The notes below the pieces were generated by a model that ran no database searches, was not told where the DNA came from, and saw only the letters and a list, made by a program, of their open reading frames with translations. The position numbers and the translations under genes were made by a program. DNA of 23,391 bases from CAZWSC01 sp964636385 (GTDB lineage Bacteria > Eisenbacteria > RBG-16-71-46 > CAIMUX01). Below are positions 14,507 to 21,573 of the stretch, in pieces. The DNA lies in contig CAZWSC010000045.1 of the NCBI GenBank assembly GCA_964636385.1, positions 1-23,391 on the forward strand, in the 5' to 3' direction. The first letter of the stretch is position 1. Each line of letters opens with the position of its first letter.

Positions 14507-15574
14507 ATGAAGTGGAAAGCGCTCCAGATGCCCGAGCGGGTGGTCACGGACGAGGCGGTAAGCAATTCCACCTATGCCCGCGTCGTGGTGGAGCCCCTGG
14601 AACAGGGCTTCGGCGTCACACTGGGGAACGCCCTGCGCCGCGTACTGCTCTCTTCGCTCCAGGGCGTCGCCGTCACAGCCATTCGCATTCAGGACGAGCG
14701 GGTGCGTCACGAGTTTGCTCCGATTCCGGGCGTGAAGGAGGACGTGACGGACATCGTGCTGAACCTGAAGAAGCTGCGGTTCAAGCACCTCGGAGATGGC
14801 CCCCGCAGGGGAGCTTTCCGGGTAAAGGGCCCGAAGGCCGTAACGGCCGAGGATCTGGAGATCTCCTCCGACATCCTGGTGCTGAATCCCGAACAGCACA
14901 TCGCCCACGTCAACAAGGATGGCGAGCTCAACCTCGAAATCGAGGTCGCTTCCGGCAAGGGTTATGTGCAGGCCGAGAACCAGCCCGGGATCGATGAGCG
15001 GCCCATAGGCTGGGTCACGCTCGACTCCATATTCTCCCCGGTCACCAAGGTCAACTTCTCGGTGGAGTCCACCCGTATCGGCCAGCGGATCGACTATGAC
15101 AAGCTGAATCTGGAACTCTGGTGCGATGGGTCTATGCTGCCGGTAGACGCCCTTGCCATGGCAGCCAAGCTGATGCGCGATCACTGCAACCTCTTCGTCA
15201 AGTTCCAGGAGACCTTCGAAGAGGAGAAGGAAGAGATTGTCGACGAGGAATACCTCCGGGTGAAGGAGCTTCTCGAGAAGACTGTGGACGAACTGGAGCT
15301 TTCGGTGCGTTCCGGCAACTGCTTGAGAGCAGCAAAGATAAGGACACTGGGGGATCTGGTCCAGAAGTCGGAATCCGAGATGCTGCAGTACCGCAACTTC
15401 GGCAAGAAGTCCTTGAAGGAGATCGCGGACCTGCTCGTAGGGATGGGCCTGCACTTCGGCATGGAGGTCGGGCGGTACCTCGGGCCGAAGTCCGAGTTTG
15501 ACGGCCAGGAGCCGGGCGAGGATGCGGAGGAGGCCGGGGGAGCGATTCCCGACGAGGTGCTGGAAGAGAGTTAG
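14507..15574 (+). CDS. rpoA: DNA-directed RNA polymerase subunit alpha
   Basis: Alpha dimerises to nucleate RNA polymerase, and its C-terminal domain contacts promoter DNA and activators. The 355-residue product from ATG 14507 (AGGAGG at 14491-14496) has the N-terminal domain (GFGVTLGNALRRVLLSSLQG, 34-53) and the C-terminal domain (about 262-325). In the latter, VRSGNCLRAAKIRTLGDL keeps the arginine (R268) and asparagine (N271) that correspond to the DNA-contacting R265 and N268 of E. coli; the intervening alanine is glycine. A roughly 25-residue acidic tail follows. A longer frame to 14444 lacks similarity. Confidence 0.97.
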   Translation: MKWKALQMPERVVTDEAVSNSTYARVVVEPLEQGFGVTLGNALRRVLLSSLQGVAVTAIRIQDERVRHEFAPIPGVKEDVTDIVLNLKKLRFKHLGDGPRRGAFRVKGPKAVTAEDLEISSDILVLNPEQHIAHVNKDGELNLEIEVASGKGYVQAENQPGIDERPIGWVTLDSIFSPVTKVNFSVESTRIGQRIDYDKLNLELWCDGSMLPVDALAMAAKLMRDHCNLFVKFQETFEEEKEEIVDEEYLRVKELLEKTVDELELSVRSGNCLRAAKIRTLGDLVQKSESEMLQYRNFGKKSLKEIADLLVGMGLHFGMEVGRYLGPKSEFDGQEPGEDAEEAGGAIPDEVLEES

Positions 15575-15585
15575 CCCCCATCCGT

Positions 15586-15612
15586 GGCCGGGTTTTCACA
15601 CATGACCCGGCC
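15586..15612 (+). other. Perfect 8-bp hairpin between rpoA and rplQ
   Basis: GGCCGGGT (15586-15593) and ACCCGGCC (15605-15612) are exact complements with an 11-nt loop, in a 116-nt spacer that is the longest between rpoA and its neighbours. The sequence after it is GC-rich with no T-run. Candidate for processing, attenuation or partial termination ahead of rplQ. Confidence 0.5.
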
Positions 15613-15690
15613 GTATGTGCGGGCCAAGGCCGGCCGCGCCACCCTCTTCGGGTCAGCGGCCTCAGCAGGATGTGGAAGAAGGAATTAACA

Positions 15691-16335
15691 ATGAGACACC
15701 GGTGTGATCATCGTAAACTCAGCCGCACCGCCTCACATCGCAAGGCGCTGCTCAGGAATCTCGTGGCCGCCCTGTTCATACACGGGCGCATCGAGACTAC
15801 CGTGGCCAAGGCCAAGGAGGCCCGCCGGCTGGCCGAGCGGCTCATCACTTATGCCAAGCGCAACTCGGTCCACTCCCGCAGGCTGGTTGCAGCCGTTGTA
15901 AGCGACAGGGACATTGTGAAGAAGGTGTTCGACGAAATCGCCCCCCTGTACGCGACGCGCGAAGGCGGTTACACAAGGATCATCCGCACGAAGCGGCGTC
16001 TGGGGGATGCCGGGGAAATGGGCATCCTGGAACTGGTCAGGACGAAGGAACAGAAGGACGCCGAGCGTAAGCGCAGGGCTGAGACGGCGGAGACTGTGAA
16101 GCCCGCGAAGAAGGGCGGACTCTTTGGCCGGAAGAAGATCGGGGATGCCGAGGCGAAGGACTCAGCCGCGCCCGGGGATGAGAAGGCTCCGAAAGGCGAG
16201 AAGCCCGCAACCAAGGAGCGCAAGCCGCGCCGCAAGGCCGAGGGCGACAAGCCTGCAGGCAAGTCCCGTTCCGGCAAGGCGCCAGGTCCGGCTGCCTCCA
16301 CACGCAAGACACGCGGATCGCAGAGGGGGCAGTAG
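15691..16335 (+). CDS. rplQ: 50S ribosomal protein L17 with long basic C-terminal tail
   Basis: L17 is at the tunnel-exit surface of the 50S subunit. The core (1-117) is typical: MRHRCDHRKLSRTASHRKAL, NLVAALFIHGRIETTVAKAK, RLAERLITYAKRN and MGILELV. From about residue 118 to 214 an extra tail of some 97 residues follows, almost only Lys, Ala, Glu, Gly, Pro and Arg, probably disordered. ATG 15691 follows GAAGAAGGA. No terminator is evident before the convergent gene 9 nt downstream. Confidence 0.95.
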   Translation: MRHRCDHRKLSRTASHRKALLRNLVAALFIHGRIETTVAKAKEARRLAERLITYAKRNSVHSRRLVAAVVSDRDIVKKVFDEIAPLYATREGGYTRIIRTKRRLGDAGEMGILELVRTKEQKDAERKRRAETAETVKPAKKGGLFGRKKIGDAEAKDSAAPGDEKAPKGEKPATKERKPRRKAEGDKPAGKSRSGKAPGPAASTRKTRGSQRGQ

Positions 16336-16344
16336 GGGGCTGGC

Positions 16345-17163
16345 CTACCAGTCGGCGAGTATCCAGTAGACGCGCAGGCTTGGGTAGTCCGGCCAGCCGG
16401 AGCTCCGGCGGCCCCACCGGCCGCCGAGTTCCGCGGCTGCGATCCAGCGGATCCCCTGCCTGTCGCTGACAGTCCATCGATATCCGACTCCCGCCTCAGC
16501 GGCGCTGAGCTCCCTGTCCTCGCCGATGTAGGTTCTGCCGAAGATGAGATTCCCGTAGCAGTGGTAACCGTCCCTGCTGTACGTCCCGCGCTCCTGGCCG
16601 AACCTGACCTCGAACCCCGGGCTCCACGCGACACCAACCCCGGGGAATGCTGCCAGGCCGAAGCGGAATCCCAGGGGCCCATCGACGGGCGCGGACACGA
16701 GCGCTCCCACGGCGGATGGGAAGCCTGCGTAAAGCCCCACTGCCGTCCTGCTCAGCCTCATCGGGATCTCGGGAATCTGCGGGACAGGCCGCGAGCCGGG
16801 AGGAATCAGGCGAACCGGGCGGGGCTCCACCACTCCTGGTCCGGTTTCCAGGCGGGTCAGCGTGGCGCTTCCCCTGCCGGCGTAGAGGGAATCGCCGAGA
16901 ACCTCATCCGCATCCACCCAGGAGTCCATGTCAGTCATGCCGTCTGTGAACGGGGCGGGATAGCGGGTTGTCGCGGCATCCGGATCATCGGCCTCTTCGG
17001 CCCCCTGTTCAGCTGCGCCGGCAGCTGTCATGAGGAAGACTGAACAAGTCAGGAGCGGGGCGAAGAGCATCAGGCAGATCAGGAGGAACGGCAACACGAT
17101 CCCGGGGTTCTCCCGGGTTGTCGCTCCCTGCCCATGCTTCCCTGCGTGTTCTGGTCCTGTCAT
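16345..17163 (-). CDS. Exported protein, probable small outer-membrane beta-barrel, family unknown
   Basis: The 272-residue product starts at ATG 17163, with GGGAGG about 11 nt upstream on the minus strand. Residues 20-50 form a hydrophobic signal segment ending in an Ala-rich likely cleavage site (TAAGAAEQ). An LLTC sequence at 37-40 is a poor lipobox. After an acidic, Pro-rich linker (60-130), residues 140-272 show alternating hydrophobic/polar strands with many Gly and aromatics and end in Trp (VYWILADW). That is typical of outer-membrane barrels. I do not recognise the family. It converges on rplQ with a 9-bp gap, and its upstream neighbour is the divergent carboxypeptidase. Confidence 0.7.
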   Translation of the reverse strand: MTGPEHAGKHGQGATTRENPGIVLPFLLICLMLFAPLLTCSVFLMTAAGAAEQGAEEADDPDAATTRYPAPFTDGMTDMDSWVDADEVLGDSLYAGRGSATLTRLETGPGVVEPRPVRLIPPGSRPVPQIPEIPMRLSRTAVGLYAGFPSAVGALVSAPVDGPLGFRFGLAAFPGVGVAWSPGFEVRFGQERGTYSRDGYHCYGNLIFGRTYIGEDRELSAAEAGVGYRWTVSDRQGIRWIAAAELGGRWGRRSSGWPDYPSLRVYWILADW

Positions 17164-17407
17164 CCTGGGGCCTGCCTCCCGGTTGCACCAGGCTTCCGCC
17201 CGCTCACTCCGGCCCGAATTCACTGCAGTATGTAGAGGAGCGATGACAGGCGCAACGCAGTATTCGGGCACACACGGATTGCCTGCCATCTGGAAGAGGG
17301 CGGCGGATTCTGGTATCCTAGACTAGTGCGTGCCTTGGCGGCGCGCTTGGACTCCCCGGGGCGGTGCCCCGGCAACTTGCTCTCGCATTGCGAGTTAGGA
17401 GGATATG
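17164..17407. other. Divergent intergenic region with two hairpins before the carboxypeptidase
   Basis: These 244 nt separate two divergent genes. No RNA gene is seen. Near the right edge are two perfect stems: CCGGGGC/GCCCCGG (17356-17362 and 17366-17372) and CTCGC/GCGAG (17382-17386 and 17390-17394). They are followed at once by AGGAGG (17397-17402), the ribosome binding site of the next gene. I could not identify convincing -35/-10 pairs on either strand. Confidence 0.5.
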
Positions 17408-20125
17408 ATGGGATACCGGCGCCAGCCTCCGGGCCAGGGAAGATCCCGCATCAGCGCAGTTCTCACGACAGCCGTTCCGGTCATCTGCCTTGCTATGGCT
17501 GCCATTCTGGCGGTTCCGGCAATCGCGGCGGCTGATGACGGGGCGATGATGGACCCTGTGTATGCATTCTCCGACCGCTATCCGGTGGAGATCACGGTGC
17601 TGAACGCCGCCGACGCACGCGAAGTCGCCGCGATGAAGATCAGCGTGGGCAGGGTGCGCCTGCCCGACGGTCCCCACATGCCCGGTGTCGTGAACGCCTA
17701 CGTCAACGACCGGGAGGCTCAGGAGGTTGCACAGGCCGGCTTCACCGTCCGCCGAATCCGCAACGAGGGTAAGGAAGCCCATGCGGAGGTATACCGCTAC
17801 TGGGTCGAGAACGGCCTGCTGGATGACCAGCCTTCGCCTGAGCCGGGGATGCGATATGACAACTGGTACAGCTTCACACAGCTGCAGGCCGAACTGCTTC
17901 AGCTCGCGGCCGACAATCCTGATCTGGTTTCCATCCAGTCGATCGGGACCTCGGTGCAGGGTCGCAACCTCTGGATGCTGAAGGTCAGCAGCAATGTGTC
18001 GGTAAAGGAGGCCGAGCCCGAGTTCAAGTACACCTCCACGATGCACGGCGACGAGGTGACCGGGTGCGAGATGATCCGCAGGATGCTGCACTACCTGGTC
18101 GACAACTACGGCACCGACCCAAGGGTGACCAACCTGCTGGATTCCACAGAGCTGTGGTTCATGCCCTTGCACAACCCGGACGGCTTCGTGGCGGGCAGCA
18201 GGTTCAACGCAAACGGGGTGGACATCAACCGCAACTTCCCCGATCCGGTGACTGACCCTTACGATAATCCAGCCGGGCGCCAGCCTGAAACCCAGGCGAT
18301 GATGTACTTCGCGACAGATCACAACTTCGTGCTGGGGGGGAACATGCACGGCGGTGCGCTGGTCATGAACTTCCCCTGGGACTGCAGGCTGGCCCATACG
18401 CCGGATCACGACCTCTTCATGCACATCTCGCTGGAGTACAGCTACCTCAATCCGCCGATGTGGAACAGCCCCCATTTTCCCAACGGCGTCACCCACGGCG
18501 GGGAGTGGTATGTGGTCCATGGAGGGATGCAGGACTGGTCGTACGAATGGCGGAAGGAACTCCACATCACGATGGAGTTGTCCAACACAAAGTGGCCGCC
18601 GTGGAACCAGATGGACACATTCTGGAACAACAACCGCGAGGCGATGCTCAAGATGATGGAGCAGGTGCTCGAAGGGGTGCACGGCGTTGTGACCGACGCC
18701 GTGACCGGCGAGCCTCTCCGCGCCACTGTCAACGTGCTTGAGACAGGCAGGGAGATCTTCAGCGGGGTTGAACACGGGGACTACTACCGCCTGCTCCTCC
18801 CGGGGACATACACGCTCACATTCGATGCCCAGGGATACGAGCCGCAGACGATCGGCGGGATAGTCGTTATCGACGACCAGAAGACGATCCTGGATGTCGC
18901 GCTGCAGCCGCTGCCGAGCTACGCGCTTTACGGCACGGTGACGAAGGCGGGGACCGGCGCGCCGCTGTACGCCACGGTCGAGGTCTGGGATCACGCCAGC
19001 GGTGCATTTATCGACAGCCAGGCCACCGACCCCGCGACCGGAGCGTACAGCTTCGCCTCGCTCCCGAGCTCCACCGTCTATGACGTGCGGGCCAGGGCCC
19101 TGCTGCATGTGCCTGAACAGGAGACGATCACACTGACGGGGGATACCGAGTTGAACTTCCAGCTCGAGGAGTCCTCCGGATCGGTGCTCGTCGTGAGGGA
19201 CGGCGTGACAACGCGTATCGCGTCCGATCTGCAGGATCTGGGATACGAGGTTACACAGCAGAATGCATCCGCGACCGATCCTCAGACATGGCCCGAGTAC
19301 GGTGTGGTGGTGTGGTCGGCGGGTAACAACACGAACCCTGTGTCCAACGCATCCTACAGGGCCGCGCTGGAGGCTCACGTTGCGGCCGGCGGGCGTCTTC
19401 TGATCGAGGGGGGCGAGATCGGATGGCGCGCCGCGACCAACCCCGGTTATCCCAGCTTTGCCGCCAATGTGCTGCACATCGACGCCTGGCTTGCCGACAA
19501 CGCCGGCGGCCTGCAGTTGCACACGGCAGGACATCCGCTGGCGAACGCTCCCAATGCGCTGCCTTCCTCGCTCGCCATATCCTACTCCAGCTGGGGCGAT
19601 GAGGATGCGGTAGTTTCCACGAGCAGCGCGACGATGGTCTACCGGACTGCGGGCTATCCCAGCGCGGCGGGGGTGATCACGTACGATGACGACGCGATTG
19701 CGGAGGACGGGCAGATCGTCTACTACGCCTTCAACTATAACGCCGTCACGGATCAGTCCGCGGCGAAGGACCTGCTGGAGAACTCGATCTACTACCTGAC
19801 TAGCCAGGGGGTCGTGTCGGTACAGGATGGTGCGTCTGTGGCGAGGCTGGCCCTCTCCGGGCCTGTGCCGAACCCGGTCGCAGGCGCGGGGGTGAGGATG
19901 ATCCTGTCGCTGCCCGAAGCCGTCACCGTGGACGCGTCGATCTACGATGTCACCGGCCGGCGGGTGCAGGTGCTGCGCGGTGGCGGCCTGCTGGATGCGG
20001 GGAGCCACGAGATCGCGTGGGACGGCCGCACCGGCGGCGGGTTGCCGGCAGGCTCGGGGGTCTACTGGGTTCGCGTGAGCGCGGGGGAGGAGATCCTCAC
20101 CCGGCAGGTTGCGGTGGTGAGGTGA
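17408..20125 (+). CDS. Secreted M14 zinc carboxypeptidase with regulatory-like and FlgD-Ig-like C-terminal domains
   Basis: This is a 905-residue exported metallocarboxypeptidase. An Arg-rich start and hydrophobic stretch (about 18-42) form a signal peptide. The M14 domain (about 152-419) has zinc ligands H213 and E216 (MHGDE) and H314 (GNMHGG), with NPDG (256-259), DINRNFP (272-278) and the catalytic glutamate E390 (ITMELS). Then come two carboxypeptidase-regulatory-like beta domains (about 422-502 and 504-587) and a ThuA/GATase-like flavodoxin-type region (about 591-799). A C-terminal FlgD-Ig or T9SS-sorting-like domain follows (817-905: YDVTGRRVQVL, GVYWVRVSAGEE). ATG 17408 is chosen over 17405, which is only 2 nt from AGGAGG. 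Substrate unknown; nutrient proteolysis is likely. Confidence 0.9.
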   Translation: MGYRRQPPGQGRSRISAVLTTAVPVICLAMAAILAVPAIAAADDGAMMDPVYAFSDRYPVEITVLNAADAREVAAMKISVGRVRLPDGPHMPGVVNAYVNDREAQEVAQAGFTVRRIRNEGKEAHAEVYRYWVENGLLDDQPSPEPGMRYDNWYSFTQLQAELLQLAADNPDLVSIQSIGTSVQGRNLWMLKVSSNVSVKEAEPEFKYTSTMHGDEVTGCEMIRRMLHYLVDNYGTDPRVTNLLDSTELWFMPLHNPDGFVAGSRFNANGVDINRNFPDPVTDPYDNPAGRQPETQAMMYFATDHNFVLGGNMHGGALVMNFPWDCRLAHTPDHDLFMHISLEYSYLNPPMWNSPHFPNGVTHGGEWYVVHGGMQDWSYEWRKELHITMELSNTKWPPWNQMDTFWNNNREAMLKMMEQVLEGVHGVVTDAVTGEPLRATVNVLETGREIFSGVEHGDYYRLLLPGTYTLTFDAQGYEPQTIGGIVVIDDQKTILDVALQPLPSYALYGTVTKAGTGAPLYATVEVWDHASGAFIDSQATDPATGAYSFASLPSSTVYDVRARALLHVPEQETITLTGDTELNFQLEESSGSVLVVRDGVTTRIASDLQDLGYEVTQQNASATDPQTWPEYGVVVWSAGNNTNPVSNASYRAALEAHVAAGGRLLIEGGEIGWRAATNPGYPSFAANVLHIDAWLADNAGGLQLHTAGHPLANAPNALPSSLAISYSSWGDEDAVVSTSSATMVYRTAGYPSAAGVITYDDDAIAEDGQIVYYAFNYNAVTDQSAAKDLLENSIYYLTSQGVVSVQDGASVARLALSGPVPNPVAGAGVRMILSLPEAVTVDASIYDVTGRRVQVLRGGGLLDAGSHEIAWDGRTGGGLPAGSGVYWVRVSAGEEILTRQVAVVR

Positions 20126-20228
20126 GCCTGAGGCGGGCGCATAACTGACGGGAGTGCAAGGCATTGCGGCGGCCGGCACGAGCGGGTTCGCAGCCTGCCG
20201 CAGAGTTCTCCGCAACTTGCCGCGGGCC

Positions 20229-20256
20229 TTGACAGATGCGGGATCGGTGCGATAAG
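20229..20256 (+). promoter_or_regulatory. Sigma70-type promoter for tRNA-Asn
   Basis: A perfect -35 box TTGACA (20229-20234) is followed after 16 nt by GATAAG (20251-20256), which matches the -10 consensus at its central ATAA. Transcription would start near 20263, about 70 nt before the tRNA. This is the clearest promoter in the window. The leader contains inverted arms ACCTGCA (20277-20283) and TGCAGGT (20305-20311) that could fold. Confidence 0.65.
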
Positions 20257-20333
20257 TTCGCCGTCTTGGCTTACGGACCTGCAGGCACGTTCCGATAAGA
20301 GCGGTGCAGGTCATCAGGCCGACACAGCTTTGT

Positions 20334-20408
20334 TCCTCGGTAGCTCAATGGTAGAGCATGCGGCTGTTAACCGCAGGGTTGTAGGTTCAAGTCCTACCCG
20401 GGGAGCCA
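20334..20408 (+). tRNA. tRNA-Asn(GTT)
   Basis: A full cloverleaf fits. Acceptor stem TCCTCGG (20334-20340) pairs with CCGGGGA (20398-20404). The D stem is GCTC/GAGC. The anticodon stem TGCGG/CCGCA (20359-20363, 20371-20375) holds loop CTGTTAA with anticodon GTT at 20366-20368. The T stem GTAGG/CCTAC encloses TTCAAGT. The G at 20405 is the discriminator base and the CCA end (20406-20408) is encoded. The last bases overlap, on the other strand, the 3' end of a serine recombinase gene, pointing to the tRNA 3' end as an integration site. Confidence 0.96.
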
Positions 20409-21453
20409 TTTGTTCCAGGATTCGAACCCACCGCGGTTTGGTAACGCATACCAGACCTCGACGGTGTGGCGATCCCTGATGAGGACCTTCTTCACCACTC
20501 GGTGAAGGAGGTCTTTCTTCTGGGCACTGCTACCCACCGCCATCAGCTTCTCGAGTTCATCCACGATCGCAGAGAGCGTCTTACGGTCGACTGCTGGTAA
20601 CTCGAGCCGTTCCCGTTGGGACTCGAGACCCAGTCTCTGTGTCTCCAGCTGATCGAGGCGTGTACGAAGATCCCGGACCTTCTCATTGCAGATGTCCGGA
20701 CTGAGCTTCCCGTCCTCGAATGCCTTGAAGTAGCGGTCCATTGCTGTCCGGACCTTGTCAGCTTCCGTGAAGTTGCCCTCGATCTCCTTCTCGATGTTCG
20801 GCCGCTCGGCCCCGAGGCGCCTGTTGGCCTCCTCCCAGACACGCGCCATGAACTGCTCATCACGGAACATGGACTTGATGTCGTTGAGGATGGCGCTGTC
20901 GAGGGGATCCGCTCTGACATAATCCTGATCACAGTCCCGGTGGTTGAACCGCTTCGAGCAGACGTAGTAGTGGAATGCCTTTCCGTTCTTGCAGCCACCG
21001 CCTCCAAACATGTGGCTCCCACACTTGGCGCACTTGATGACCCCAGTGAGGAGCCGATCCTCACCGTGGCGCATCTGGCGTCCCTTCAGGTCCTCGTTGC
21101 GCTCGTCGAGGACTTCCTGCGTTCTGCTGAAGAGGTCTTCCGAAACGAGCGGATCATGGGTCCCGTCGTATAGGACTTCCCGCCACCGGATCTTGCCTGC
21201 GTAGACCGGATTCTTGAGCATGTAAAGGGCCACGCGCCGCCCCCACTTTCGGCCGCTTCGGTTCCGCAGGCCGGCATCGTTGAGCTGCTTGCAGATCGCA
21301 GACGAGCCGACCTTCCCGATAGCGTATGTGCGGAAGAGCTTGCGGACAATGAGCGCCTCCTCTTCGTGCACGACCAGCCCGGAGCCAGGATCGAGCCGGT
21401 AGCCGAAGGGCACGTTGCCTCCGACAAACTGCCCACCCTTCGCCTTCTTCTCC
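20394..21453 (-). pseudogene. Large serine recombinase, 3' fragment split by an IS21-like element
   Basis: The minus-strand frame encodes a site-specific recombinase C-terminal part: a recombinase domain (FGYRLDPGSGLVVHEEEALI, NDAGLRNRSGRKW, LKNPVYAGK), a zinc ribbon with CAKC and two later cysteines (about residues 128-161 from GTG 21413), and a coiled-coil tail. The N-terminal resolvase domain with the catalytic serine is absent. In-frame residues upstream (QEKKAKGGQFVGGN) still look like the linker after that domain, so the break at about 21454 is the IS insertion. Its last residues (WLPG and stop) are coded by the antisense of the tRNA 3' end. GTG 21413 is only an artificial start; the fragment is probably inactive. 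Confidence 0.85.
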
Positions 21454-21470
21454 TGTCCACGGACACCCCA

Positions 21471-21534
21471 TAGTCGGTCTTAGGGGACACGAACTCTTAC
21501 GACTTTCCACAGGCGCGCGAGCGGCGTAGTCGGT
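21471..21534. repeat. Direct repeat TAGTCGGT in the IS left end
   Basis: TAGTCGGT occurs at 21471-21478 and 21527-21534, in the same orientation, 56 nt apart. IS21-family ends usually carry several short repeats bound by the IstA transposase, and this pair is a candidate. Both copies lie between the proposed left end and istA. Confidence 0.5.
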
Positions 21535-21544
21535 GAGATCTTCC

Positions 21545-21561
21545 CCCCGGGACAACCGGGG
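21545..21561 (+). promoter_or_regulatory. Hairpin overlapping the istA ribosome binding site
   Basis: CCCCGG (21545-21550) pairs with CCGGGG (21556-21561) over GACAA. The 3' arm runs into GGGGAGGG, the istA Shine-Dalgarno. Folding would mask the site, a common way for insertion sequences to limit transposase translation; this function is inferred. Confidence 0.4.
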
Positions 21562-21573
21562 AGGGATCTGCCG

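Noticed and set aside
17279..17319. Promoter TTGCCT...TATCCT upstream of the carboxypeptidase
   Set aside because: The boxes are 29 nt apart, far beyond the workable spacing, and match the consensus poorly.
17318..20314. A 998-codon open frame on the minus strand opposite the carboxypeptidase
   Set aside because: Its His/Arg/Pro/Val-rich, domain-free translation is typical of an antisense shadow in GC-rich DNA; the plus-strand frame has a signal peptide, M14 motifs and a good ribosome binding site.
20394..21413. Complete serine recombinase starting at GTG 21413
   Set aside because: The frame starts in the middle of the linker and recombinase domain, lacks the catalytic resolvase domain, and homologous-looking residues continue upstream to 21454.
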